NCBI GenBank assembly: GCA_964563105.1 | Contig: CAZLXM010000042.1 | Location: 1-29,957 of the forward strand | Length of the DNA stretch: 29,957 nucleotides | Direction of reading: 5' to 3' | DNA from: CAYVTV01 sp964563105 | GTDB lineage: Bacteria > Bacteroidota > Bacteroidia > Bacteroidales > GCA-2748055 | Shown: positions 1-8,254 of the stretch, one piece after another | How the letters are laid out: the number at the start of each line of letters is the position of its first letter | Numbering within the stretch: the first letter of the stretch is position 1 | The notes under the pieces: generated by a model | Database searches by the model: none | The model's input: the letters and a program-made list of their open reading frames with translations, nothing else | What the model was told of the DNA's origin: nothing | Made by a program: the position numbers and the translations under genes

Positions 1-136
1 ATGTATAATATTAACATTCAAATGTTTATAACTTATTCACCAAGTCCTAAATTAAATGTAAAGCTTTGAAAACTGAGGTTTATTTACTTTCATAAATTAT
101 ACTATTGGGGGAATTGTTGTTTCCTTATTGCTTATT

Positions 137-1060
137 TTAGGAAATAAATGCAAGGTTTCTTTTTAACCTTTTGAAACCTGTCCGCCGGATAGCTGAGTTT
201 GCAAATATTTCATTAAATTCATCTTCATTAAGTTCATGCCAGTCTTCTTTTGACATTTGAAGTAATTTTGGATGAGGGTTAAATTCTTCGGTTTTATGTT
301 TAACAGCTTTTTGATTCCATGGGCAAACATCCTGACATATATCACAACCAAAAATACGATTTTTGAATTTACCATTTAAAGAGCTGTTTATATCACCTTT
401 ATTTTCGATGGTATGATATGAAATACATTTTCGTGCATCAATAATTTTTTCATCAACAATAGCTCCTGTAGGGCAGGCTTCAATGCATTTTCGACATGAG
501 CCGCAACGCTCTTTTATGGGTGTATTGTAAGCCAGTTCGGCAGAGACTATTAATTCACCGATAAAAATAAAGGATCCAAATCCGGGTGTCAATAAAAGAG
601 AGTTTTTCCCTGTCCAGCCAATTCCGGCACGTTTTGCCCATGCATGTTCAAGTACCGGTGCTGAATCTACAAATGCCCGTCCCTGTGTTCCCGGGATTAA
701 TTTTTGAACAAAATTCAATAATTTTTCGAGCTTTTTTTTCATCACAAAATGATAATCAGCTCCATAGGCATATTTGGATATTACAGGCGAAGCAGGGTTT
801 AATTGAATATGACCAGGATAATAGTTAAGTATTACACTTATAACAGATCGGGCATTTTCTACCAATAATAACGGATTGCTTCGCTTTTCAAAATTGTCGG
901 ACATGTATCTCATATCCGCATTGAAATTTCTGTCTAACCATTTTCGAAGGAATAAGGCATCCTCTTCCAAATATTCTGCCTTTGAAATTCCACAATCATC
1001 GAAGCCTGTTTTTAGGGCCTCTTCCTTTATCAATTTTGAATATAAGGTTTTTTGATTCAT
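137..1060 (-). CDS. queG: Epoxyqueuosine reductase QueG (short form)
   Basis: Cobalamin-dependent Fe-S enzyme that reduces epoxyqueuosine to queuosine at position 34 of tRNAs with GUN anticodons; cytosolic. The 307-residue protein shows the family catalytic stretch FVDSAPVLEHAWAKRAGIGW with Asp132 as the likely proton donor. A ferredoxin-like part carries two [4Fe-4S] ligand sets: Cys186/189/192/196 (CGSCRKCIEACP) and Cys212/239/242/246 (CDICQDVCPWN). The end NSAIRRTGFKRLKRN is typical of the family. It is shorter than the roughly 380-residue E. coli and Bacillus enzymes and lacks their C-terminal HEAT-like repeats, which I recall as normal for Bacteroidota. An upstream TTG would extend the frame into sufT; the ATG chosen lies 1 nt after the sufT stop and begins the conserved N-terminus, so co-transcription with the SUF operon is likely. 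Confidence 0.95.
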   Translation of the reverse strand: MNQKTLYSKLIKEEALKTGFDDCGISKAEYLEEDALFLRKWLDRNFNADMRYMSDNFEKRSNPLLLVENARSVISVILNYYPGHIQLNPASPVISKYAYGADYHFVMKKKLEKLLNFVQKLIPGTQGRAFVDSAPVLEHAWAKRAGIGWTGKNSLLLTPGFGSFIFIGELIVSAELAYNTPIKERCGSCRKCIEACPTGAIVDEKIIDARKCISYHTIENKGDINSSLNGKFKNRIFGCDICQDVCPWNQKAVKHKTEEFNPHPKLLQMSKEDWHELNEDEFNEIFANSAIRRTGFKRLKRNLAFIS

Positions 1061-1061
1061 C

Positions 1062-1385
1062 TTAGAGGAATCCCAGCTCCAGGCGTGCTTCTTCAGAAAG
1101 CATTGATTTGTCCCAGGGAGGATCAAAAGTAAGATTTATGTTTACTCCCTTTACACCCTCCACCTGTCCAACTCCGTTATTAACATCTGCCAGAATGATA
1201 TCAGCAGCCGGACAATTTGGTGAAGTCAGGGTCATTGTAATTTCAGCGATAAAATCATCAGTCAGATTGATTTCATAAACCAGGCCAAGATCATAAATGT
1301 TTACGGGAATTTCCGGATCATAAACATTTTTAAGCTCTCTGACAATTTCCGTTTCAATATGAAATATATCAGGTTTATCAGCCAT
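1062..1385 (-). CDS. sufT: SufT-like Fe-S maturation factor (MIP18/DUF59 family)
   Basis: Small MIP18/DUF59 protein of 107 residues. Family members (SufT, PaaD, eukaryotic CIA2) help deliver Fe-S clusters to target proteins. The sequence has the usual N-terminal helix followed by NVYDPEIPVNIYDLGLVYEI, then the central TLTSPNCPAADII stretch with the conserved Cys, and ends FDPPWDKSMLSEEARLELGFL, a common ending of SufT-like proteins. The start is the ATG two codons inside a TTG-initiated frame. It lies 116 bp downstream of sufE and 1 nt upstream of queG. The position at the end of sufBCDSE supports a role in SUF biogenesis rather than phenylacetate oxidation (paaD), since no other paa gene is present. 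Confidence 0.88.
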   Translation of the reverse strand: MADKPDIFHIETEIVRELKNVYDPEIPVNIYDLGLVYEINLTDDFIAEITMTLTSPNCPAADIILADVNNGVGQVEGVKGVNINLTFDPPWDKSMLSEEARLELGFL

Positions 1386-1501
1386 AAACAAAATTTTTAG
1401 TCATGTAGCATTCAAAATATTTTTTCATCAAAAAAGGATGAATAAAATATCAGAAGCTATAAAAGTTGATTAATTATACATTTTTATATTTCAGTAACAA
1501 C

Positions 1502-1930
1502 TCATACAACATTATGTTTTGTATGATAAGCAAGAGCATACATCTTTATTTTTTTAATCATGGCCAGCAATCCGTTTGAACGGGTTGGTGACAGATTTTC
1601 TTTCAAGCCAATTTCTTCAATAAAATAAAGATTAGCATTCATAACATCATATACTTTCTGGTTAGAAAGTACCTTAATTAAAAGTGCAACTATCCCTTTG
1701 ACAATAAGTGCATCACTGTCAGCCGTAAATATGATCTTCCCATTTTTATAATCTGCTTTTAACCATACTTTTGACTGACAACCCCTGATAAGATATTCAT
1801 CGGTTTTATATTTTTCATCAAGGGGATTTAAATTGTTTCCCAATTCAATCAGATAGTTATATCTGTCCATCCAATCAGTGAAATCTTCAAAGTCCTTAAT
1901 TATTTCGTCCTGAATTTTATTTATTTTCAT
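1502..1930 (-). CDS. sufE: SufE sulfur-acceptor protein
   Basis: Cysteine desulfuration protein that accepts persulfide sulfur from SufS and passes it to SufB. At 142 residues it is the normal length for SufE. The acceptor Cys51 lies in the signature LIRGCQSKVWL, at the same residue number as in E. coli SufE. The following segment (KNGKIIFTADSDALIVKGIVALL) matches the SufE fold. Start is an ATG 22 bp after the sufS stop, so translation coupling in the SUF operon is likely. SufE and the CsdE paralogue cannot be separated by sequence alone, but the sufBCDS neighbours decide for SufE. Confidence 0.96.
   Translation of the reverse strand: MKINKIQDEIIKDFEDFTDWMDRYNYLIELGNNLNPLDEKYKTDEYLIRGCQSKVWLKADYKNGKIIFTADSDALIVKGIVALLIKVLSNQKVYDVMNANLYFIEEIGLKENLSPTRSNGLLAMIKKIKMYALAYHTKHNVV
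1503..1525. repeat. Inverted repeat over the sufE stop codon
   Basis: The arms CATACAA (1503-1509) and TTGTATG (1519-1525) are perfect inverted repeats with a 9-nt loop. They include two bases of the sufE stop codon. There is no T-run after the hairpin on the minus strand, so it does not look like an intrinsic terminator. It could protect the 3' end of a processed sufBCDSE transcript or be chance in AT-rich DNA. Confidence 0.3.
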
Positions 1931-1952
1931 AAAAAATATAAATATTAAAAAG

Positions 1953-3185
1953 TCAGCATAATATAGATTTTGCTTTTTTTACCGAATCGATAAATATATC
2001 GACTTCTTCCATTGTATTGTAAAATACCATTGAAGCACGAATTGTCCCGCTGATATTGAAATGATCCATTACCGGTTGTGTACAGTGAGTTCCCGTCCGG
2101 ACAGCAACTCCCATTTTATCTATCAGCATACCCAGGTCCATTGGATGAATGTTATCGGGAAGAAAGGATATAATGCTGATTTTATTTTTTGCATTTCCAT
2201 AAATAGTAATATCACCAATTTCATTTATTTTTTCTGTCAGGTAGTTAAGAAGCAATTTTTCATGGGAAATAATATTATCTATTCCTACTGACCGTACATA
2301 TTCCAGCGCTGATCCCAATGCTATGGCCCCAATATAATTAGATGTACCGGCTTCGAATTTAAATGGAAGGACATTGTAAGTAGTTTTTTCGAATTTAACA
2401 CAATCTACCATATCTCCTCCACCCTGATAAGGGGGTAATTTATCCAGAAGTTGTTCTTTCCCGTATAAAACTCCTATTCCGGTAGGCCCAAATACTTTAT
2501 GGCCTGAAAAGACATAAAAATCGCAATCCAGGTCTTTAACATCAATTTTACCATGTTGAATGGCTTGTGCCCCGTCTAACATTACAGGTACATTATGTTC
2601 ATGAGAAATCTTAATTATTTCTTTTACAGGATTAACGGTTCCCAGGGAATTAGAAACATGGGTTACTGCAACAAGGCGTGTTCTTTCATTAATGAGAGAT
2701 TTAAATTTATTTAATATTAGTTCTCCATTATCGTCAAAAGGAATGATCTTTAGTTTTGCCATTTTCCTTTCACAAAGCATTTGCCATGGTACGATGTTGG
2801 AGTGATGCTCCATTTCACTAATTATGATCTCATCATTTTTACGGATATATTTTTCACCAAAAGAAAATGCGAGTGCATTAATAGAAGCTGTTGCCCCGCT
2901 TGTAAATATAATCTCATTTACGTCATTGGCATTAATAAATTCTTTAACCGTTTTTCGTGCTTTTTCATATTCATCAGTCATTACTTCGCTAAGATGATGC
3001 AGTCCCCTGTGAATGCTGCTATTTTTTTTCTCATACAATTCTTTGATCTTATCAATAACTACTTTTGGTTTTTGGGTGGTTGCCCCATTATCGAAATATA
3101 CGAGAGGTTTACCGTGTACCACTATGTTTAAAAGAGGGAAATCCTCTCTAATTTTTTGGATATCAAAATTGGACGGATTAACCAT
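1953..3185 (-). CDS. sufS: Cysteine desulfurase SufS
   Basis: PLP-dependent group II cysteine desulfurase that converts L-cysteine to alanine and leaves a persulfide on its active-site Cys for transfer to SufE. The protein has 410 residues, the usual SufS length. The PLP-binding Lys230 is in FSGHKVFGPTGIGVLYG, the PLP-contacting EMEHHSN lies near residue 125, and the catalytic Cys368 is in VRTGTHCTQPVM, the RxGxHC form characteristic of group II enzymes. ATG start 3 nt after the sufD stop; stop 22 bp before sufE. The tight spacing marks it as part of the sufBCDSE operon. Confidence 0.98.
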   Translation of the reverse strand: MVNPSNFDIQKIREDFPLLNIVVHGKPLVYFDNGATTQKPKVVIDKIKELYEKKNSSIHRGLHHLSEVMTDEYEKARKTVKEFINANDVNEIIFTSGATASINALAFSFGEKYIRKNDEIIISEMEHHSNIVPWQMLCERKMAKLKIIPFDDNGELILNKFKSLINERTRLVAVTHVSNSLGTVNPVKEIIKISHEHNVPVMLDGAQAIQHGKIDVKDLDCDFYVFSGHKVFGPTGIGVLYGKEQLLDKLPPYQGGGDMVDCVKFEKTTYNVLPFKFEAGTSNYIGAIALGSALEYVRSVGIDNIISHEKLLLNYLTEKINEIGDITIYGNAKNKISIISFLPDNIHPMDLGMLIDKMGVAVRTGTHCTQPVMDHFNISGTIRASMVFYNTMEEVDIFIDSVKKAKSILC

Positions 3186-3188
3186 TAT

Positions 3189-4559
3189 TTACGAGAGACA
3201 TTTCATTTTACAATAATTGCATCTTGAGAGTTCACCCCGTAAACGTTTCTCAACCAGCTCTGTCATTCTTTCTTTGAGTGCCGGGATTTTTATAAGTGAA
3301 AGCACCTCCAGGGCAAATGCAAACATAAGCAGATGCCTGCTTTCTTTTTTTGATATGCCGCGTGAACGCAAATAAAACAATGCATCGCTGTTAAGCTGCC
3401 CTATTGTTGCACCATGGCTGCACCTGACGTCATCCGCATATATTTCTAATTGAGGTTTAACGTACATTTTGGCTGAATCAGTAAGCAGAATATTATTGTT
3501 TTTCTGATAGGCTAATGTCTTTTGTGCATCTTTCCAGACATTAATTCTTCCGTTAAAGGCGCCCGTTGCAGAATCGTCAAGTATGCCTTTGAATAACTGA
3601 TTACTGTAACTATGTGGTTGAATATGATTGATATTTATGAAGTTATCAACATGTTGGGTTTTATCTGCAAGATATAAACCTGAACTATTATTTTCAGCAT
3701 ACTGTCCATCAAGGTTTACTGTTAAATTATTGCGAATAAGTCCTCCATGTAAAGTAATATAATTTGTAAAAACTTTACTATGACTCAATTGATGGATATG
3801 AGTATTAGTGATTTGGAATGATTGATTGTGTTCATTTTGGACACGGGTTATATCCAAAACGGCATCAGAATCGGCATAAATTTCTGTAACAGAATTTGTA
3901 AGGAAAGAATAGGGTGAAAGGGTATGATCGCAAATTAAGACATTTGCCTGTGCATTTTTTTCAATAATGAATAAATTTCGGTGATTTATCATCTGGGGTT
4001 GATCGGAAAGTAGTAAATGAATTATTTGAAGAGGCTTCTTCAGTATTTTACCTTCCGGTATATAAAGAAAAACTCCGTCCTGTGCAAAAATAGTATTTAA
4101 AGCTACTATAGAATTATTATTGAAATTAGCATATTTTGCATAATGCTTTTTAAAAAGTTCGGGATATTCCCTGCCTGCAGCACTTAAACTTCCATATACC
4201 ACGCCATTTGGAAGTGTTATTAATGATCTGTAAGGATTAAAAAAGAAACCATTAAGAACAAGTATTGATTCAGTATTTAAATTGGGTACATCACATTTAA
4301 AAATGTCATCTATTTGAAATTCTATATTTTTTGGATGAAAGAGATGTATGAAATCTTTTTTAAAAACTTCTTCTAACCAGGTATATTTATAGTTTTCATC
4401 TTTTTTTCCGGGAAATCTCAGCTTTTTAAAAACATTAAATGCTTCCAGACGGGTCCGGTTAATGAATTCGGGTGATGATGCGAATATTTCCTCCTGGTTT
4501 TCTGTAAAAAGGCTGGCATATATATTTGCTGTATCTGCAATTTTAAAATCCACATTCAT
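3189..4559 (-). CDS. sufD: SufD, Fe-S scaffold subunit, with C-terminal Cys cluster
   Basis: Subunit of the SufBC2D scaffold on which nascent Fe-S clusters form; acts with SufB and the ATPase SufC. The 456-residue protein has the beta-helix core of the UPF0051 family. The signature EIYADDVRCSHGATIGQL contains His382, equivalent to His360 of E. coli SufD, which is implicated in cluster formation. The C-terminal helices (ESRHLLMFAFALEVL) are typical of SufD. Odd feature: the protein ends in SRCNYCKMKCLS, with Cys447, Cys450 and Cys454 in a CxxCxxxC pattern, which E. coli SufD lacks. ATG start; 51 bp separate it from sufC. Confidence 0.96.
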   Translation of the reverse strand: MNVDFKIADTANIYASLFTENQEEIFASSPEFINRTRLEAFNVFKKLRFPGKKDENYKYTWLEEVFKKDFIHLFHPKNIEFQIDDIFKCDVPNLNTESILVLNGFFFNPYRSLITLPNGVVYGSLSAAGREYPELFKKHYAKYANFNNNSIVALNTIFAQDGVFLYIPEGKILKKPLQIIHLLLSDQPQMINHRNLFIIEKNAQANVLICDHTLSPYSFLTNSVTEIYADSDAVLDITRVQNEHNQSFQITNTHIHQLSHSKVFTNYITLHGGLIRNNLTVNLDGQYAENNSSGLYLADKTQHVDNFININHIQPHSYSNQLFKGILDDSATGAFNGRINVWKDAQKTLAYQKNNNILLTDSAKMYVKPQLEIYADDVRCSHGATIGQLNSDALFYLRSRGISKKESRHLLMFAFALEVLSLIKIPALKERMTELVEKRLRGELSRCNYCKMKCLS

Positions 4560-4610
4560 ATCAAATATCTCCAGGTTAAAATAATTTTCAATTAATTAAT
4601 AATGATAATT

Positions 4611-5363
4611 TTATACATTAGATTCTTCTTTGATCCATTCATATCCTTTTTCTTCCAGTTCAAGGGCAAGGGTTTTATCACCAGATCTTACTATTTTTCC
4701 ATTGTATAAAACATGGACAAAATCAGGAATGATATAATCCAGAAGCCTCTGATAATGGGTGATAATAATTACTGCATTATCTTTTCCTTTAATTTTATTT
4801 ACACCGTTGGCAACAATCCTTAATGCATCAATATCGAGTCCTGAGTCAGTTTCATCCAATATTGCAAGTTTAGGTTCGAGCATTGCCATTTGAAATATCT
4901 CATTCTTTTTCTTTTCCCCGCCTGAGAATCCTTCATTTACAGAGCGGTTGGTCAGGTTGGAATCAATTCCCACCATTTCTTTTTTTTCTCTTAGAAGTCT
5001 TAAAAAATCTCCTGCTGCTAAAGGTTCAAGATTTTTATATTTTCTTTGTTCATTTATAGCCGTACGCATAAAATTTACCATACTTACGCCCGGAATTTCC
5101 ACCGGATATTGAAATCCAAGAAATACTCCTTCTCTTGCCCGGTCTTCAGGTGACATATTTAGAAGGTCTTTTCCAAAGTATTCAACTTTTCCGTCTTTAA
5201 CTGAAATATAATCACGCCCGGCAAGAGCTGCTGCGAGTGTACTTTTCCCGGAACCGTTAGGTCCCATGATTGCATGTACTTCGCCCGCGTTAACTTCCAG
5301 ATTTATACCTGTGAGAATTTCATTCTCTTCAATAGCAACTTTTAAGTTTGAAATTTTAAGCAT
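4611..5363 (-). CDS. sufC: SufC, Fe-S assembly ATPase
   Basis: ABC-type ATPase of the SufBC2D complex; its ATP-driven dimerisation opens the SufB-SufD interface. Walker A is GPNGSGKST with Lys40. The signature is FSGGEKKKNEIFQM, the SufC-specific form with KKN. Walker B is LAILDETDSGLD and the switch His lies in IIITHYQRLLDYI. The 250 residues match the family, and there is no transmembrane part, as expected for a soluble complex. ATG start 22 bp after the sufB stop. Confidence 0.98.
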   Translation of the reverse strand: MLKISNLKVAIEENEILTGINLEVNAGEVHAIMGPNGSGKSTLAAALAGRDYISVKDGKVEYFGKDLLNMSPEDRAREGVFLGFQYPVEIPGVSMVNFMRTAINEQRKYKNLEPLAAGDFLRLLREKKEMVGIDSNLTNRSVNEGFSGGEKKKNEIFQMAMLEPKLAILDETDSGLDIDALRIVANGVNKIKGKDNAVIIITHYQRLLDYIIPDFVHVLYNGKIVRSGDKTLALELEEKGYEWIKEESNV

Positions 5364-5385
5364 TTTATAAATAAATTATCATATT

Positions 5386-6831
5386 TTATCCAACACTTCC
5401 TTCCAGGGTAATCTCCAGCAGTTTTTGAGCTTCCACGGCAAATTCCATTGGAAGTTTATTAATTATTTCCCGTGTATAGCCATTAATGATTAATCCAACT
5501 GCAGTTTCTGTATCCATACCTCTCTGGTTACAGTAAAATATTTGATCTTCTCCAATTTTTGAGGTGGTTGCTTCATGTTCAACAACTGCGGTAGGATTAT
5601 CAGCTTCAATATACGGGAAAGTATGGGCCCCGCATTTATCTCCTAAAAGTAAAGAATCACACTGACTGAAATTTCTTGCATTTTCTGCATTCTTTAGTAC
5701 CTTTACCATCCCTCTGTAAGAATTATTACTTTTTCCGGCACTTATTCCTTTGGAAACAATTCGGCTACGTGTATTTTTTCCTATATGGATCATTTTAGTC
5801 CCGGTATCAGCCTGTTGATAGTTATTCGTTACAGCAACGGAATAGAATTCCCCTGATGAATTGTCTCCCAGTAGAATACAACTGGGATATTTCCAGGTTA
5901 TACTAGACCCGGTTTCCACCTGTGTCCACGAAATGCGTGAATTCCTGCCTTTACATAAACCTCTTTTTGTCACAAAATTATATATTCCGCCTTTACCTGT
6001 TTTATCACCTGGATACCAGTTCTGTACAGTAGAATAACGTACTTCGGCATTATCAAGGGCTATAATTTCCACAATGGCAGCATGAAGCTGGTTTTCATCA
6101 CGCATTGGAGCCGTACAGCCCTCAAGATAACTTACATAACTATTTTCTTCCGCAACAATAAGGGTACGTTCGAATTGTCCTGTATTTGCCGCATTAATCC
6201 GAAAATAAGTGGAAAGTTCCATCGGACATCTTACCCCTTTCGGAATGTAACAAAAAGAACCATCACTAAAAACAGCAGAATTCAATGCAGCAAAAAAATT
6301 ATCCGTGTATGGAACTACAGATCCCATATATTTTTTGACTAAATCCGGATGATTTTTTATTGCTTCACTAAAAGAACAAAAAATTATTCCAAGATTTGCA
6401 AGTGTATCCTGAAAAGTGGTTTTCACAGAAATACTATCCATAACAGCGTCAACTGCAACTCCTGATAGTATCTTTTGCTCTTCCAAAGGAATGCCAAGCT
6501 TTTCAAAAGTATTTAAAAGTTCGGGGTCAACATCATCTAAACTGTCATATTTTGGGTTTCTTTTTGGAGCTGAATAATACACAATATCATTATAATCAAT
6601 TTCAGGAATTTTTAAATGGGCCCAGGCAGGCATTTTCATTGTAAGCCAATGCCTATATGATTTCAGACGAAATTCAAGCATCCATTCGGGCTCTTCTTTT
6701 TTCAGAGAAATTAAGCGAATAGTGTCTTCATTCAAACCTTTAGGAATAGTGTCACTTTCGATATCAGTGTAAAATCCATATTTATATTCGCTTGTTGTAA
6801 ATTTGTCCAATATGTTATCCGGCTCGCTCAT
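5386..6831 (-). CDS. sufB: SufB, Fe-S scaffold subunit
   Basis: Main scaffold subunit of SufBC2D, which receives sulfur from SufE. The 481-residue protein carries the motif SQCDSLLLGDKCGAHTF. By alignment from memory, Cys391 corresponds to E. coli Cys405, the sulfur acceptor, and Glu418-His419-Glu420 in VEHEATTSKIGEDQ to E. coli 432-434. The WTQVETGSSITWKYPS segment is diagnostic of SufB over SufD. An in-frame TTG lies five codons further upstream, but the ATG giving MSEPDNILDKF is preferred. First gene of the sufBCDSE-sufT-queG operon, with a 449-bp upstream region and a candidate promoter at 6880-6887. Confidence 0.98.
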   Translation of the reverse strand: MSEPDNILDKFTTSEYKYGFYTDIESDTIPKGLNEDTIRLISLKKEEPEWMLEFRLKSYRHWLTMKMPAWAHLKIPEIDYNDIVYYSAPKRNPKYDSLDDVDPELLNTFEKLGIPLEEQKILSGVAVDAVMDSISVKTTFQDTLANLGIIFCSFSEAIKNHPDLVKKYMGSVVPYTDNFFAALNSAVFSDGSFCYIPKGVRCPMELSTYFRINAANTGQFERTLIVAEENSYVSYLEGCTAPMRDENQLHAAIVEIIALDNAEVRYSTVQNWYPGDKTGKGGIYNFVTKRGLCKGRNSRISWTQVETGSSITWKYPSCILLGDNSSGEFYSVAVTNNYQQADTGTKMIHIGKNTRSRIVSKGISAGKSNNSYRGMVKVLKNAENARNFSQCDSLLLGDKCGAHTFPYIEADNPTAVVEHEATTSKIGEDQIFYCNQRGMDTETAVGLIINGYTREIINKLPMEFAVEAQKLLEITLEGSVG

Positions 6832-6879
6832 TACATTAAAAGTCAACAGTATTTATTTAGATTAAATACAAATAAACCA

Positions 6880-6887
6880 CAAATTTA
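6880..6887 (-). promoter_or_regulatory. Candidate -7 box for the suf operon
   Basis: On the minus strand this reads TAAATTTG, an exact match to the Bacteroidota -7 consensus TAnnTTTG. It lies about 49 bp upstream of the sufB ATG, leaving a leader of roughly 40 nt. The -33 element is weak: TCTG about 21 bp upstream instead of TTTG. I see no recognisable IscR- or Fur-type operator. Confidence 0.4.
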
Positions 6888-7194
6888 ATTAAAATGTTAC
6901 AATTTTTTCAGAAATTAATGTTATTCTTTTTTTAATTTAACGAAAGTTAAATTTCATAAGTAGTTTGTATAAATTGAGCCTGATCAGCAAAAGCGGCAGA
7001 TTGTAAATAACCAGGGCTTATTAGTAAAAAAATCCAGCTAAAAGAAAATAATAAGCAGTTTTTAAATTAACCTTGCTAAAGTTCATAAGTATCTGACATC
7101 TGATATTATTGACAGTTTTAATGTTTATAATACCGGAATGGATCATTTACTCATTTTCTATTAACTAAACTTTTTATACTAACAAGCCCGGGTA

Positions 7195-7202
7195 TAACTT
7201 TG
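7195..7202 (+). promoter_or_regulatory. Orphan promoter-like element, plus strand
   Basis: TAACTTTG matches TAnnTTTG exactly, with TTTT (one mismatch to TTTG) about 20 bp upstream at 7171-7174. It points towards the 3' end of nagB on the opposite strand, and no plus-strand gene follows; the nearest ATG (7213) is closed by a stop after three codons. It could be chance, drive an antisense or small RNA, or remain from a lost gene. Confidence 0.25.
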
Positions 7203-7280
7203 TTTTTAATTATGAAAAATTAGCCTGTTTATGATAATAAAGCTTATCCTTCTGCAGCCTGAAAGAAATAACAGTAAGAC

Positions 7281-8051
7281 TTAGATAAATGCAGCGCCGG
7301 ATGCATTATCCAGAAACAGCACTGTATTGGGATGTTTTCTAAGTATTGAAGCCGGACAGGACACCGCAATTGGTCCGTTTATAGTATTATTAACAGCTTT
7401 TGCTTTTCTTTCATCAGGAACTACACAGCTAATTGCTTTACAATTCATAATGGCTGTTATTGTTAGTGAAAATGCTTTACCGGGCACATCCTCAAGTGTT
7501 GGGAACCATCCTTCTCCCAGTTGCTGTTTTCTGCAATCTTCATCAAGTTCAACTACTTTTATTAATTTTGGGTCATTAAAATCAGCTACCGGCGGATCAT
7601 TGAATGCGATATGGCCATTTTCTCCAATACCTATACAGGCTATATCGATCGGATGATTTTTCAAAAGATTTTCATAATTGTTTAATACTTCGTCCACATC
7701 CTTGGCATCTCCCTCGATCAAATATGCATTTGCAGGTTTAACAATATTTAGGATACGTTCTTTTAAATATTTCCGAAAACTGGCCGGATGTGTTTCTGAG
7801 ATACCCACATATTCGTCAAGATGAAAAACATTTACCTTTTTCCAATCGATATCTTTCTTTTTCAATGCTTCAATAAATGCAAATTGTGAGGTTCCGGTTG
7901 CCAGAATTAAGTTGGCACTTCCTTTTTCCGCAATAGCAGCATCAATTTTTTCTTTAACAAATACTGCTGAACATTCTCCCATTTCCTCAGTATTCTTATA
8001 AATTTTTACTTTAAGTTGATCTTTTTCAAATGTTTTGATTGCTTTTTCCAT
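7281..8051 (-). CDS. nagB: Glucosamine-6-phosphate deaminase family protein (NagB-like)
   Basis: Predicted to convert glucosamine-6-phosphate to fructose-6-phosphate and ammonia, linking amino-sugar breakdown to glycolysis; cytosolic. The 256-residue protein shows the NagB fold motifs: phosphate-binding LATGTSQ near residue 50, VFHLDEYVG with Asp79 (equivalent to E. coli Asp72), and CIGIGENGHIAFNDPP with His147. Compared with E. coli GNDGHIAFNEP, the triad Asp is Asn145 and the Glu is Asp152. Asn is also found in Bacillus NagB, so the protein may still be an ordinary deaminase, but a related sugar-phosphate isomerase cannot be excluded. The downstream part has the usual EGWFPTLEDVPGKAFSLT. 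It stands alone, 203 bp downstream of the lyase gene. Confidence 0.82.
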   Translation of the reverse strand: MEKAIKTFEKDQLKVKIYKNTEEMGECSAVFVKEKIDAAIAEKGSANLILATGTSQFAFIEALKKKDIDWKKVNVFHLDEYVGISETHPASFRKYLKERILNIVKPANAYLIEGDAKDVDEVLNNYENLLKNHPIDIACIGIGENGHIAFNDPPVADFNDPKLIKVVELDEDCRKQQLGEGWFPTLEDVPGKAFSLTITAIMNCKAISCVVPDERKAKAVNNTINGPIAVSCPASILRKHPNTVLFLDNASGAAFI

Positions 8052-8254
8052 TGTAAATTTTTTTAAATTATTTAATCTGAATTATTCATATTAATAAAAT
8101 GATTTTTTTGATCACATTTCAGCTAATTATTGTTAAAAACAGGCTGTTGAAAAATGGTATACGAAAATAGTTAAATTTAAAGTAATTATCAAGATAAAAA
8201 CGTCTCTTCCCTTTTAATCTCTTAATTATGGGGATTTAAAAAGAAGTGTAAATC

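Larger units (their letters stand above)
6832..7280. other. 449-bp non-coding gap between nagB and sufB
   Basis: No credible gene on either strand; frames are short and the DNA is very AT-rich. It should contain the suf promoter at its left end and the 3' end of the nagB transcript at its right end. An inverted repeat with 8-bp arms GCTTATTA/TAATAAGC (7016-7023 and 7049-7056, 25-nt loop) and a plus-strand promoter-like box (7195-7202) are the only structures noticed. No tRNA or riboswitch fold recognised. Confidence 0.6.

Noticed and set aside
120..144. Possible terminator after queG (TTTCCT/AGGAAA hairpin)
   Set aside because: Only six AT-rich pairs, overlaps the stop codon, and no T-run follows on the minus strand.
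1062..1385. PaaD of phenylacetate degradation
   Set aside because: Same MIP18/DUF59 family, but no paa genes are nearby and the SUF context is complete.
7016..7056. Inverted repeat GCTTATTA/TAATAAGC as a terminator
   Set aside because: 25-nt loop and weak AT stem; the T-run lies on the plus-strand side, where no gene ends.
7327..7656. Long plus-strand frame opposite nagB, as well as similar frames opposite sufS (2781-3131) and queG (586-828)
   Set aside because: They are antisense shadows of well-supported genes, with no recognisable motifs and compositions expected from reverse reading.
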